DNA of 64,000 nt from Pandoraea vervacti (GTDB taxonomy: Bacteria > Pseudomonadota > Gammaproteobacteria > Burkholderiales > Burkholderiaceae), in the NCBI RefSeq assembly GCF_000934605.2, contig NZ_CP010897.2:186001-250000 (forward strand), written 5' to 3'. The notes under the pieces are model-generated. The model did no database searches and was not told where the DNA came from. It saw only the letters and a program-made list of their open reading frames with translations. Shown here one piece after another: positions 35,025 through 43,380 of the stretch. Position 1 is the first letter of the stretch. The number at the start of each line of letters is the position of its first letter. Position numbers and translations under genes: made by a program.

Positions 35025-36010
35025 TGCTCAAACTGCGTCGTATCGATGATGACCTGACGCGTCTGGATGCGGCGGCCCAGGCCTGGCGCGCGCGTGGCTG
35101 GCACGCGTCGCTGGAATATTTGCCGCGCATGGGGTCGTGGATGCTGGTGCAGGACACGGCGCACACCTGGCAAGGGTGGGTGGAGCCGGGGATGTGGCTC
35201 GAAGGCGTGGCGCACGAACTCGCGTCGCTCGCTTGCAGTGCCGACTCCGAGCAACTGGCCGCCCGCCTGTTCGCGGTCACCGCCAACCCGCTGCATTTGC
35301 CGATGCCGGAGCTGCGTTACGACGTACTCGATGTCAGTGCCCCGGTGGACGGGGCCGCGCTGCCGGAAACGATGTTGCTCAAGGTGCGCGCTGCCGAATG
35401 CCCCGTGTGGCTCACACGCGTGCCGGACGTGCGTAGCCACTTGCCGCTCGATCTGCATGGCGTGCGCTTCTGGATGAACGTGGAGCTCGGGCGCAGCCGT
35501 GCGCGTCTGGCGACGCTACGCACCGTCAGGCGAGGCGATGTGCTGATCGTGCGCGACCTGCGACGCACGTTGAGCGTTGCCGGACAGGTGATCGGCGCTT
35601 ATCAACATGAAGAAGGGAATGCGATGCTGGAAACCTATTTGCATGACGACGTCGACGATACATTGCCGGACGACGGCTACGAGCACGCCGCGCGAGGCGC
35701 ACGCAGCGAAGGCTACGGCGAACCCGCTCCGCAGGCGATGACGATGCCCTTCGAGCGGCTCCCCGTGGAGCTCGTCTTCGTGCTGCAACGCGAACGGATG
35801 ACACTCGCCGAATTGCAGCAAATGGGGCGCACGCGCGTGCTGCCGCTGCATGCCGGTGCGGAGCAGCGTGTGGAAGTGCGGGTGAACGACACGTTGCTCG
35901 CACGCGGCGAACTCGTTCAGCTCGACGGCAGGCTCGGGGTGGAAGTCTCCGAGTGGCTGCTTGAGGCGACGCTCGCGCGAGGCGCGCAGGAGCCCGATCA
36001 TGTGGAGTGA
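35024..36010 (+). CDS. sctQ: T3SS sorting-platform C-ring protein SctQ (SpaO/BsaV-like)
   Basis: 328 residues. Two SPOA (surface presentation of antigens) modules, the second at the end (LPVELVFVLQRERMTLAELQ ... VEVRVNDTLLARGELVQL). A strong internal ribosome site and in-frame ATG at 35624 (codon 201) would give a 128-residue C-terminal product; SpaO-S of Salmonella begins at codon 203. GTG 35021 overlaps the sctP stop; ATG 35024 used. Confidence 0.92.
   Translation: MLKLRRIDDDLTRLDAAAQAWRARGWHASLEYLPRMGSWMLVQDTAHTWQGWVEPGMWLEGVAHELASLACSADSEQLAARLFAVTANPLHLPMPELRYDVLDVSAPVDGAALPETMLLKVRAAECPVWLTRVPDVRSHLPLDLHGVRFWMNVELGRSRARLATLRTVRRGDVLIVRDLRRTLSVAGQVIGAYQHEEGNAMLETYLHDDVDDTLPDDGYEHAARGARSEGYGEPAPQAMTMPFERLPVELVFVLQRERMTLAELQQMGRTRVLPLHAGAEQRVEVRVNDTLLARGELVQLDGRLGVEVSEWLLEATLARGAQEPDHVE
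35624..36010 (+). CDS. Predicted SctQ short form (internal start)
   Basis: An in-frame ATG at codon 201 of sctQ preceded by GAAGAAGGG with a 6-nt spacer. The 128-residue product would consist of the C-terminal SPOA domain and matches the size of SpaO-S/YscQ-C, short forms needed for pod assembly. Predicted only from the ribosome site, position and family precedent. Confidence 0.6.
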   Translation: MLETYLHDDVDDTLPDDGYEHAARGARSEGYGEPAPQAMTMPFERLPVELVFVLQRERMTLAELQQMGRTRVLPLHAGAEQRVEVRVNDTLLARGELVQLDGRLGVEVSEWLLEATLARGAQEPDHVE

Positions 36011-36644
36011 CATGCCGGTCATCGGCATACTGAGCTTCTTCACGCTGCTGCCTTTTCTGGTGGCGTCGGGCACCTGCTTCGTCAAGTTCTCCATCGTGTT
36101 CGTGATGGTGCGTAATGCGCTGGGCTTGCAACAAGTGCCCAGCAACATGACGCTCAACGGCGCTGCGCTGCTGATCTCGATATTCGTGATGTTGCCGATC
36201 GCGACCGCTGTCCTCGACGCTTATCATGCGAGCCCCGTCAACTTTGCCGATCCGAATTCGGTGCGACGCTTTCTCGACGACGGGCTGTCTCCGTACCGCG
36301 ACTATCTGGTGAAGTACGCCGACCCGCAACTCACGCAGTTCTTCGCCCGTCAGGAGCTGGCGCGCGACAGCGCGGACATGCCGGTCGACGCGTCGGCGCC
36401 GTCGATCTTCGCGTTGCTCCCGGCGTACGCACTCACCGAGATCAAGAATGCGTTCACCATCGGCTTCTACCTCTATTTGCCGTTTGTGGTGGTGGATCTG
36501 GTGGTCTCGAGCGTGCTGCTCTCGCTCGGGATGATGATGATGAGCCCGGTCACGATCTCGGTGCCGATCAAGTTAATTCTCTTTGTTGCGATGGACGGGT
36601 GGTCGCTGCTGTCGCAGGGGCTGGTTCGCCAGTACCTGCCGTGA
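36000..36644 (+). CDS. sctR: T3SS export gate protein SctR (SpaP/BsaW-like)
   Basis: 214 residues, four TM segments, forming the core of the export gate with SctS and SctT. Opening MWSDMPVIGILSFFTLLPF aligns with SpaP (so ATG 36000 rather than 36012), then VASGTCFVKFSIVFVMVRNALGLQQVPSNM, the most conserved stretch, and the C-terminal LPFVVVDLVVSSVLLSLGMMM. Overlaps sctQ by 11 nt. Confidence 0.96.
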   Translation: MWSDMPVIGILSFFTLLPFLVASGTCFVKFSIVFVMVRNALGLQQVPSNMTLNGAALLISIFVMLPIATAVLDAYHASPVNFADPNSVRRFLDDGLSPYRDYLVKYADPQLTQFFARQELARDSADMPVDASAPSIFALLPAYALTEIKNAFTIGFYLYLPFVVVDLVVSSVLLSLGMMMMSPVTISVPIKLILFVAMDGWSLLSQGLVRQYLP

Positions 36645-36653
36645 GGACCTGTC

Positions 36654-36920
36654 GTGCTGGATAACCTGATTTTCGCGGGCAATCGTGCGCTCTACCTCGT
36701 GCTGATTCTCTCGGCCGGGCCGGTGGCGGTGGCCACGCTCGTGGGCGTCGCCATCGGTCTGCTCCAGACCGTGACACAGGTGCAGGAGCAGACGTTGCCG
36801 TTCGGTCTGAAGTTGCTCGCGGTGTCCATGAGTCTGTTCCTGCTGGCCGACTGGTACGGCGAGACACTCGTGGCGTTCGGTGCGGAAATGATGCGGCTGG
36901 CCATGGCAGGCAAAGCCTGA
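36654..36920 (+). CDS. sctS: T3SS export gate protein SctS (SpaQ/BsaX-like)
   Basis: 88 residues with two TM segments (ALYLVLILSAGPVAVATLVG; LGLLQTVTQVQEQTLPF; then LLAVSMSLFLLADWYG). GTG start at 36654 after GAGG. Exact size and motif (LLQTVTQVQEQTLPFG) of the SpaQ/FliQ family. Confidence 0.95.
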   Translation: MLDNLIFAGNRALYLVLILSAGPVAVATLVGVAIGLLQTVTQVQEQTLPFGLKLLAVSMSLFLLADWYGETLVAFGAEMMRLAMAGKA

Positions 36921-36921
36921 G

Positions 36922-37701
36922 ATGGACCTGTCGCTGGTATTTGCGCACCACGACGGCGTCATGGCCACCGCCATTGCATACGCGCGCGTGGCCCCGTCGG
37001 TGTTCCTGCTGCCGATTCTCAACGGCAATGTGCTCGCCGGCGTGGTACGTACGGTGGTCTCCATGTGGATGGCGATCGGTGTCTGGCCATACGCGTACGG
37101 CGCCCCGCTGGCGCTCGATGCGCCGGTCTGGGTCGTGTTGCTGCGCGAGGCCGCCATCGGACTGGTCATCGCGGTGGCCGTCGCCTTTCCGTTCTGGGTG
37201 TTCCACGCCCTGGGCGCGTACATCGACAACCAGCGCGGCGCCACGCTCAGCAGCGTGATCGACCCGGCCAACGGTGTCGACACGTCGGAACTGGCCGGCT
37301 TCTTTCAGTGGTTCGGTGCGGTGATCTATCTGCACTTGGGCGGCATGACGCTGTTGCTCGAAGTGCTCGCCCGAAGCTACCGCGTATGTGCGCCGTTCGG
37401 CGCGTGCACGTTATCGGCGGCGCGTGTGCATGCGTTCCTCGACGTGCTGGTCGGACACGCCATTGCGCTCTCGGCGCCGGTCGTGGGCGCGCTGTTCCTG
37501 TCCGAAGTCATATTGGGGCTGCTCTCGCGGTTCGCGCCTCAGGTCAATGCGTTCGCGCTATCGCTGACGATCAAGAGTCTCATCGGTTTCACGATCCTGC
37601 TGATCTATTTCGCCGCCACCCTGCCCGACGCCATCGTTGCGCTCTTCATGCGCCCGGACGACGTGGTTCGCTGGCTCTCCCCTTCCGTACCCGGAGCCTA
37701 G
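36922..37701 (+). CDS. sctT: T3SS export gate protein SctT (SpaR/BsaY-like)
   Basis: 259 residues and six TM segments, FliR/SpaR family (AYARVAPSVFLLPILNGNVL; FHALGAYIDNQRGATLSSVIDPANGVD). One base after sctS. It completes the SctR5-S4-T1 assembly. Confidence 0.95.
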   Translation: MDLSLVFAHHDGVMATAIAYARVAPSVFLLPILNGNVLAGVVRTVVSMWMAIGVWPYAYGAPLALDAPVWVVLLREAAIGLVIAVAVAFPFWVFHALGAYIDNQRGATLSSVIDPANGVDTSELAGFFQWFGAVIYLHLGGMTLLLEVLARSYRVCAPFGACTLSAARVHAFLDVLVGHAIALSAPVVGALFLSEVILGLLSRFAPQVNAFALSLTIKSLIGFTILLIYFAATLPDAIVALFMRPDDVVRWLSPSVPGA

Positions 37702-37706
37702 GCGCG

Positions 37707-39077
37707 ATGGGGGAGAAAACAGAGAAGCCGACACAAAAGCGGCTGCGCGATGCCGCAAAAAAGGGACAGTCGTTCAAGAGCAAGGAATTGACGATGGTCA
37801 CGCTCGTGTTCGGCGGACTGCTCTTCGTGCTCTCGACCGATCCACTGTTGTGGCTGATGCAGGAGTATCGCCAGGTGCTGGCCGACGGACAGTTCGCCAA
37901 TCCTCAAGCGTTTGCCGTGAGGTTGTTCAAGCACGGGCTCGAAGCGTTCATGCCGGTGTTGCTCGTGTGCATCGTGGCGGCGGTGCTGCCCACGTTGCTT
38001 CAGACCGGATTTCTCTGGGCGAGTCAGGCGCTCAAGCTCAATCTCGGCGCGGTCAATCCGTTGCAGGGCATGAAGCGCATCTTCAGCCTGCGAACGCTCA
38101 AGGACGCGCTCAAGTCGGTGCTCTATCTGCTCAGCTTCGGCGCGATCACCGTGGCGTTGTGGAGCACTGGCAAAGGCTTGCTGTTCGCGCAGATTCACAT
38201 GAGTCCGGCGGGCGTGGCCGCCGCCTGGATTGCGTTGACGGCGAAGCTGGTATGGATTGCGCTGGTTTGCGTGGTCCCCATTGCGGTGCTCGACGCCATG
38301 GTCGAGTTCTGGCTGTTCATACGGGAGCAGCGCATGGAACGACACGAAGTCAAACGCGAGCACAAAGACTCGGACGGCAACCCCGAGATCAAGCAACGGC
38401 GTCGCGCCATGCACACGGAGTTGCTCTCCGAAGGCGTGAAATCCGACATTCGGGACTCCCGGCTGATTATTGCCAATCCGACCCACATCGCCGTGGGCAT
38501 CTACTTCCGGCCCGACCTCGTCGTCATGCCATTCATCTCCGTGATGGAGACCAACGCACGGGCGCTCGCCGTGCGCCGCTACGCGGAGTCGCAAGGTGTG
38601 CCGGTGATCGGCGACGTGGCGCTCGCGCGTCGTCTGTATGCCACGCACCGTCGGTACACGTTCGTGTCCATCGACGAGATCGACGCCATCATGCGCCTGC
38701 TCGTCTGGCTCGAAGACGTGGAAAGGGCAGGGATGCACGACGTCGGCGATGCTGCCGAAGCCGGCGACGCCAGCGACGCCAGCGACACCGCCGACACCGC
38801 CGACACCGCCGACACCGCCGACACCGAAATATGGGGCGAGCCGGTCGACGCGACGCAGGCCGATCGTCCGCCTAGCACAGATGAAGGCGTGAACAAAGAC
38901 AACGACGGCGTCATGGGAATGGAAAAGGAAACGGCGCAAATGGCGCGCGACATGCGCTTCGACGCCGAAGGTAACGCGCAAGGCCCGCCGTACGGGGCCT
39001 CACGCGTCATCGCCCCCCATCAGGAATCACAGGGTGAGGAACGGACGAAACCCGGCATTGGTGACCACATTCGATAG
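37707..39077 (+). CDS. sctU: T3SS autoprotease/substrate switch SctU (SpaS/BsaZ-like)
   Basis: 456 residues. Opens GEKTEKPTQKRLRDAAKKGQ, has four TM segments, and the cytoplasmic autocleavage motif NPTH (Asn257-Pro258 in IIANPTHIAVGIYFRP). The core ends near residue 345; the rest (about 110 residues) is an acidic low-complexity extension not seen in SpaS (about 356 residues), with four 9-nt repeats that encode DTA-DTA-DTA. ATG 37707 is chosen; it sits 6 nt after the sctT stop. Confidence 0.95.
   Translation: MGEKTEKPTQKRLRDAAKKGQSFKSKELTMVTLVFGGLLFVLSTDPLLWLMQEYRQVLADGQFANPQAFAVRLFKHGLEAFMPVLLVCIVAAVLPTLLQTGFLWASQALKLNLGAVNPLQGMKRIFSLRTLKDALKSVLYLLSFGAITVALWSTGKGLLFAQIHMSPAGVAAAWIALTAKLVWIALVCVVPIAVLDAMVEFWLFIREQRMERHEVKREHKDSDGNPEIKQRRRAMHTELLSEGVKSDIRDSRLIIANPTHIAVGIYFRPDLVVMPFISVMETNARALAVRRYAESQGVPVIGDVALARRLYATHRRYTFVSIDEIDAIMRLLVWLEDVERAGMHDVGDAAEAGDASDASDTADTADTADTADTEIWGEPVDATQADRPPSTDEGVNKDNDGVMGMEKETAQMARDMRFDAEGNAQGPPYGASRVIAPHQESQGEERTKPGIGDHIR
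38766..38828 (+). repeat. 9-bp tandem repeat inside sctU
   Basis: Two copies of GACGCCAGC followed by four exact copies of GACACCGCC and a partial fifth (38784-38828). In frame, they encode repeated Asp-Thr-Ala. Copy number can change without breaking the frame. Confidence 0.9.
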
Positions 39078-39196
39078 AACGCTTTTTGGAAGTCTCCCAA
39101 AGGACGCGTTGCTTAAATGCTAGTTATCGGGATGCCGGCAATGACGACGAGCAACACGGCGCAGTCCCCACTTTGAAGAGTCCCCCGGGAGGAACG

Positions 39197-39973
39197 ATGG
39201 AACGTGAGGACATGCGCCATCTCTGGCGGCTGCATACCGTTGGCAACGAGACCGGAAATCACGTCGGCATGCCTGCGAACGAGACCGGCAGCGACGACGC
39301 CGTGCCGGCGCGGGCATGTCTGCGCGTCATGGCGCAGGAGGTATATGCGGAGCTCGTGAAGCGCGCGTCGCTCGAGGGCGTCGCGCTTCCCGCCGAGCGC
39401 GAGCTGTTTCCCGATCCGTCGACGCCGCGCTTGTTGCAACGCTTGTCGACCGGTATGTCGTGCGGTGTCGGCCGTCGTATCGCCCGTATGCGACTTAGCG
39501 ACGCTGCCCGCGTTTCGCTCGCCTCCCACGCTCGCGCGCGGGCGGCGTTCGAGCGCAGTCAGGCGCGAGCGATGCAGGCCGACGCGGTGCTCACCGAGAT
39601 TCAGGTGGTGCTCGAGATCCTCTCTCCGAACGACCCGCAATACGCGCGGGCGAGCCGCAAGCGCCACGCGGCCCTTGCCGAGGCGCGGGACGCGGCGACC
39701 CTGGCCGATCAGGGATATCGGCGCCTGCGCGAGAGCAGCGTGGAGCCGTGGATTCGGCATCTGGCGTGGCTGCCCGACTTTTCGCAGGCGCGCGCGGTTT
39801 CGTCCAGGGGCAACCGTCCCGGCAACCACACCCGGGGCGAGCACCGGGCCTTCTGGGGACGTCCGGCGAACGGGTGCCGTCGTGCTGCGGTGTCCCGGCT
39901 CGCATTCATTCCAGTCACCCGGCTGGCAAACAGAAGATTGACCCGTTTTCGGGTATCGGAAGGAGGTAATTCG
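39197..39973 (+). CDS. Unrecognised ORF open in frame into sicA
   Basis: Starts at ATG 39197 after GGGAGGAACG, a very good ribosome site, 120 bases behind sctU. Residues 45-190 look helical (LSDAARVSLASHARARAAFERS; RKRHAALAEARDAATLADQGYRRL). There is no stop codon before sicA: the frame continues through the sicA ribosome site and start, so the unterminated product would be a 444-residue fusion. Two more frames are also open in 39750-39970. Third-position GC stays high to about 39900 in this frame, which supports coding, but a frameshift or a sequencing error just ahead of sicA is equally possible. Salmonella and Bsa loci have no gene here that I recognise. Confidence 0.5.
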
Positions 39974-40531
39974 ATGACACAAGCGGCAACGCAATCAGAC
40001 ACGGACGAAGGTCGCGTCACCAACGCAATCTGGAATGCCGTAATCGCCGGCGCGAGTCTCAAGGTTATTCATGGCATTCCGAGCGAAACCATGGACGGCC
40101 TTTACGCGCATGCCTACGACTTCTACACCAACGGTCAGTTGGCGCAGGCCGAAGCGTTCTTCCGCTTCCTGTGCATCTATGACTTCTACAACCCCGAGTA
40201 CATCGTGGGACTCGCGGCGGTGTGCCAGCTCAAGGAGGAGTATCAAAAAGCGGTCGATCTTTATGCGATGGCGTTCGCTGTCGGCAAGAATGATTATCGA
40301 CCGGTCTTTTACGCAGGGCAGTGCCAGATGATGATGCGCAATCTGCCGCTGGCGCGCGAGTGTTTCTCGCTCGTGTGCGAGAGCAGTTGCGATGCGGACC
40401 TGCGCACCAAAGCCCGTGCGTATCTCGACGCGATCGGCCCTGGCGACGATGACCGGAAGGCATCGGGCGCCGGCGATTCGCCCGACCCTTCAGGCAGTGG
40501 AGGGACACCTGACGACAAGGAGGCAGCATGA
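39974..40531 (+). CDS. sicA: Class II T3SS chaperone SicA/BicA-like
   Basis: 185 residues with three TPR-like repeats (YAHAYDFYTNGQLAQAEAFFRFL; YIVGLAAVCQLKEEYQKAVDLY; VFYAGQCQMMMRNLPLARECF). It keeps translocators SipB and SipC soluble and, once free, co-activates InvF-type regulators. ATG 39974 follows a perfect AGGAGGTAA ribosome site. The C-terminal 20 residues are an acidic low-complexity tail. Stop overlaps sipB (ATGA). Confidence 0.95.
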   Translation: MTQAATQSDTDEGRVTNAIWNAVIAGASLKVIHGIPSETMDGLYAHAYDFYTNGQLAQAEAFFRFLCIYDFYNPEYIVGLAAVCQLKEEYQKAVDLYAMAFAVGKNDYRPVFYAGQCQMMMRNLPLARECFSLVCESSCDADLRTKARAYLDAIGPGDDDRKASGAGDSPDPSGSGGTPDDKEAA

Positions 40532-42267
40532 ACACGTCGACGGTTTCGCAATACGGTCTCACGCCGCCCGCGCCGGGGCCCGAAGGGGACGTGGGTCCGA
40601 ACGGTCCGGACGGTACCGGCAAGCCGCCGGTTGTCGAAAAGTTCGACTTCGGTTCGGTGATCAAGAAAATTGTCGAGAACATGGCATGGAAAGGCGACGG
40701 GACGTCCGACAAGCTAGACGATGTCCCGGACCTGAAGCCGCCACCGACGGACACACGGGTGACGCTGACCTATCTGCTCAGTCGCATCACGGCATTGTTC
40801 GGCGAGTCATCGCTGGCCGATCTTCAGGGCCGTCTCAAGGAACTCGAGGCGAGAGCCGCCGCGCAGCAGGCGTTGGCCGAGGAGAGCCAGAAGGCGTTCG
40901 ACGACGCCGTTGCCGACGCGAACGACGCGCTCGCCGCCTACGAGGCCGCAGCCGATAACCTGGACAAGGCGCAAAAATCGCTCGATAGCGCCAGAGACAA
41001 GCTTGCCGCCGCGAAAGCCGCACTCGATGCGACCACGCCCGGCACACCGGAGCACGATGCGGCCAAGCAGGCGTACGACAAGGCGCAGTCCGAATACGAC
41101 ACGGCCAAGGGCAAGTACGACGCGGCAAAGCAGGATGCGCTCAAAGCGAACGACGCGGCAAAAGACGCGGTAAAGAAGGCCGACGACTTGCTCGACAAAT
41201 TCCTGAGCGAGCATCCGTTCGGGCAGCTCAACCAGAATTCCGGCAAAGACCATCTCGACAATACGACCAACCTCATCTACCTGATGGCGCAACTTGCAAA
41301 GTTGCTCGGCGATTCCGCGAACGATGCCATCCAGGAGGACATGAAGTTCTTCGAGAAGATTCGCAAGGCGCGCGAAGCCGACATGATCAAGAAGAACGAG
41401 GAGTACGAGGAGCAAGTGAAGAAGGCCGAGAAGATGAACAAGATCTTCGGCATCTTCGGCAAGATTCTCGGCGCCGTGCTGGCGGTCGTTGGCGTGGTCG
41501 GCGCAGTGTTCACCGGCGGCATGAGTACCACGCTGACCGTGATTGGCGTCGGGTTGATGGCGGACTCGATCATGGGGGCTGCGACCGGCTTCTCTTTGGT
41601 CGGTGAAGCGATCAAACCGGTGATGACGCATGTCGTGCAGCCACTGGCGGAAAAGATCGGCAGCTTCGTCGGATCGATGCTCGAAGAACTCGGCGTCGCC
41701 AAGGATACGGCCGAGTTGATCGGCAACATCGTGGGTGTCGTGGCCGCGGCGGTCGTGGTGGTTGCCGCCGTTGCCGTCACGGTCGCCGTGGGAGGCGCGG
41801 CCGCTGCCACCAACATGGGCAAGATGCTCGGCCAGATGGTGGGCGATGTCGTCAAGAAACTCGTGCCCGATTTGCTGCGCGAAGCCGGCAAGGCCGGCAG
41901 CAAGTATCTGACGCAGAACCTGACGGCGGCCGCCGCCAAGCTGGGCGTGAAGGAAGGCAATGCCCAGATGCTCGCCAACGTCCTTCGCCAGATCGTAACG
42001 GCCGGAGAACTGACGAACGCCACGGTGCAGGCCACGGGCAGCACGGTCACCGGCATCTATGCGAAAAACGCGTCGGATGCGGCTGCCGACATGATGGTGT
42101 CGCAAGACACACTGGAAAAGATCACGGATTCGGTGAAGCAGTCGGCGGACAAGTTCGCGGCGACACAGGACGTTGTCATGAATCTCGTGACTCAGATGTC
42201 CGATGCGGGCCGCGTCGCACAGGAATCGCAGCGCTTCGTGATGAACAACGTGCGCGCTGTCGTTTAA
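40528..42267 (+). CDS. sctE: T3SS translocator SctE (SipB/BipB-like)
   Basis: 579 residues. Pore-forming translocator secreted and inserted into the host membrane. A Pro/Gly-rich N-terminus (about 1-45), long coiled coil (100-240, for example SLADLQGRLKELEARAAAQQ), then two hydrophobic helices (IFGKILGAVLAVVGVVGAVF with TTLTVIGVGLMADSIMG; VVAAAVVVVAAVAVTVAVGG), the SipB/IpaB layout. It is the first gene behind sicA, overlapping by 4 nt. Confidence 0.93.
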   Translation: MNTSTVSQYGLTPPAPGPEGDVGPNGPDGTGKPPVVEKFDFGSVIKKIVENMAWKGDGTSDKLDDVPDLKPPPTDTRVTLTYLLSRITALFGESSLADLQGRLKELEARAAAQQALAEESQKAFDDAVADANDALAAYEAAADNLDKAQKSLDSARDKLAAAKAALDATTPGTPEHDAAKQAYDKAQSEYDTAKGKYDAAKQDALKANDAAKDAVKKADDLLDKFLSEHPFGQLNQNSGKDHLDNTTNLIYLMAQLAKLLGDSANDAIQEDMKFFEKIRKAREADMIKKNEEYEEQVKKAEKMNKIFGIFGKILGAVLAVVGVVGAVFTGGMSTTLTVIGVGLMADSIMGAATGFSLVGEAIKPVMTHVVQPLAEKIGSFVGSMLEELGVAKDTAELIGNIVGVVAAAVVVVAAVAVTVAVGGAAAATNMGKMLGQMVGDVVKKLVPDLLREAGKAGSKYLTQNLTAAAAKLGVKEGNAQMLANVLRQIVTAGELTNATVQATGSTVTGIYAKNASDAAADMMVSQDTLEKITDSVKQSADKFAATQDVVMNLVTQMSDAGRVAQESQRFVMNNVRAVV

Positions 42268-42278
42268 GGAGCCCTCTC

Positions 42279-43352
42279 ATGAACATTCTCGAAGTCAGTC
42301 ACAAGCCCGTCGTACCGCCGCTGGACTCGCTTGACGCGAAGGACGCACCACCGCCGGCGCTGCTGCACAACGTTTTCACGCCATACCTCGATGACGAAGA
42401 GGACGATGACGGCGGATACCGCCCATCGTTGCTGAGTCCACCGCTCGATGCCGACCGAGACGGTGCGCTCGACTGGCTCAGGGGCCTCGATGCCAAGGAC
42501 AAACCCGGTAACCAGGACGGAGGGTCGCAGTACGGCAGCCTGATTTCTGCGGACGTGGTGCTGCTCGGCAAGTTCTTCGAGTTCTTCCAGAAGTCGTTCC
42601 AGAACGGCATCGAATTGCGCAACAAGATGGCGGACGTGAATTTGAAGTCGGTGATCGCGGGAAGCGACGCCATCAAGGAGGCCGGCAAGGCGCAAATGTG
42701 GGGGGGCATTTCCTCCGGTCTCACGCAGGGCCTGCTCGGCGGCTTTGGCGCCTTCAAGAACTTCTCGGCGGTGTCCAAGGAGCGCAGCGCGCTGAAGATG
42801 CAGTCGCCGAAGCCGGATACGCCGCCAGCATCGCCGCCCGTCACACCCTCGCCCGATGCGCCGTCGACAGCCAATACGCCGGACGGGCAACTGCCGGGCA
42901 CGCGTGCGCCGGGCATGGACGCCGACGATATCCTCGACACCGCGCCGCCGCCGCGCGTGAACGCGTCCGACGATGTTCCCGATACCCCCGGTGTTCCGCC
43001 ATCGCCGACATCCGGCAATGCGACCCCGCCGGATATCCCGGACGGACCGGGTCCTGACGCGTTGAATCTGAATGCACGAAGCGACGCCGCCGTCGGCGGC
43101 ATCTTCTCGATGGTCGCAGGACCGCTGGCCAACATGATGAACGGGACTGCGCAATATGCCGCAGCGCTCGAGCAGCAGAATCAGAAGCTGGCCGACAGTG
43201 GCGCACAGCTTAGCCGTGACGGCACGACCAACTCGCAGGAGCAGGCGAACATCGATCTCACGCTCTCGCGAGAAATGCTCAAGGTGTGCGACGCCGTGTC
43301 GCAAGCGAAGACCGGCACCGGATCCGCCATCGCGGGCAACGTGCGTGCCTGA
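42279..43352 (+). CDS. sctB: T3SS translocator SctB (SipC/BipC-like)
   Basis: 357 residues. The second translocator. Recognisable part: LLGKFFEFFQKSFQNGIELR, then the hydrophobic segment AQMWGGISSGLTQGLLGGFG and the C-terminal helical region (ANMMNGTAQYAAALEQQNQKL; ISLTLSREMLK-like). Between them lies an unusual 110-residue Pro/Asp/Ser linker (residues 175-260). AAGGAG precedes the ATG. Confidence 0.86.
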   Translation: MNILEVSHKPVVPPLDSLDAKDAPPPALLHNVFTPYLDDEEDDDGGYRPSLLSPPLDADRDGALDWLRGLDAKDKPGNQDGGSQYGSLISADVVLLGKFFEFFQKSFQNGIELRNKMADVNLKSVIAGSDAIKEAGKAQMWGGISSGLTQGLLGGFGAFKNFSAVSKERSALKMQSPKPDTPPASPPVTPSPDAPSTANTPDGQLPGTRAPGMDADDILDTAPPPRVNASDDVPDTPGVPPSPTSGNATPPDIPDGPGPDALNLNARSDAAVGGIFSMVAGPLANMMNGTAQYAAALEQQNQKLADSGAQLSRDGTTNSQEQANIDLTLSREMLKVCDAVSQAKTGTGSAIAGNVRA

Positions 43353-43380
43353 AACAGGGCAATTCTCAAAGGACGGATGA

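Noticed and set aside
38766..38828. Possible CRISPR-like repeats
   Set aside because: Contiguous 9-bp coding repeats without spacers; no cas genes.
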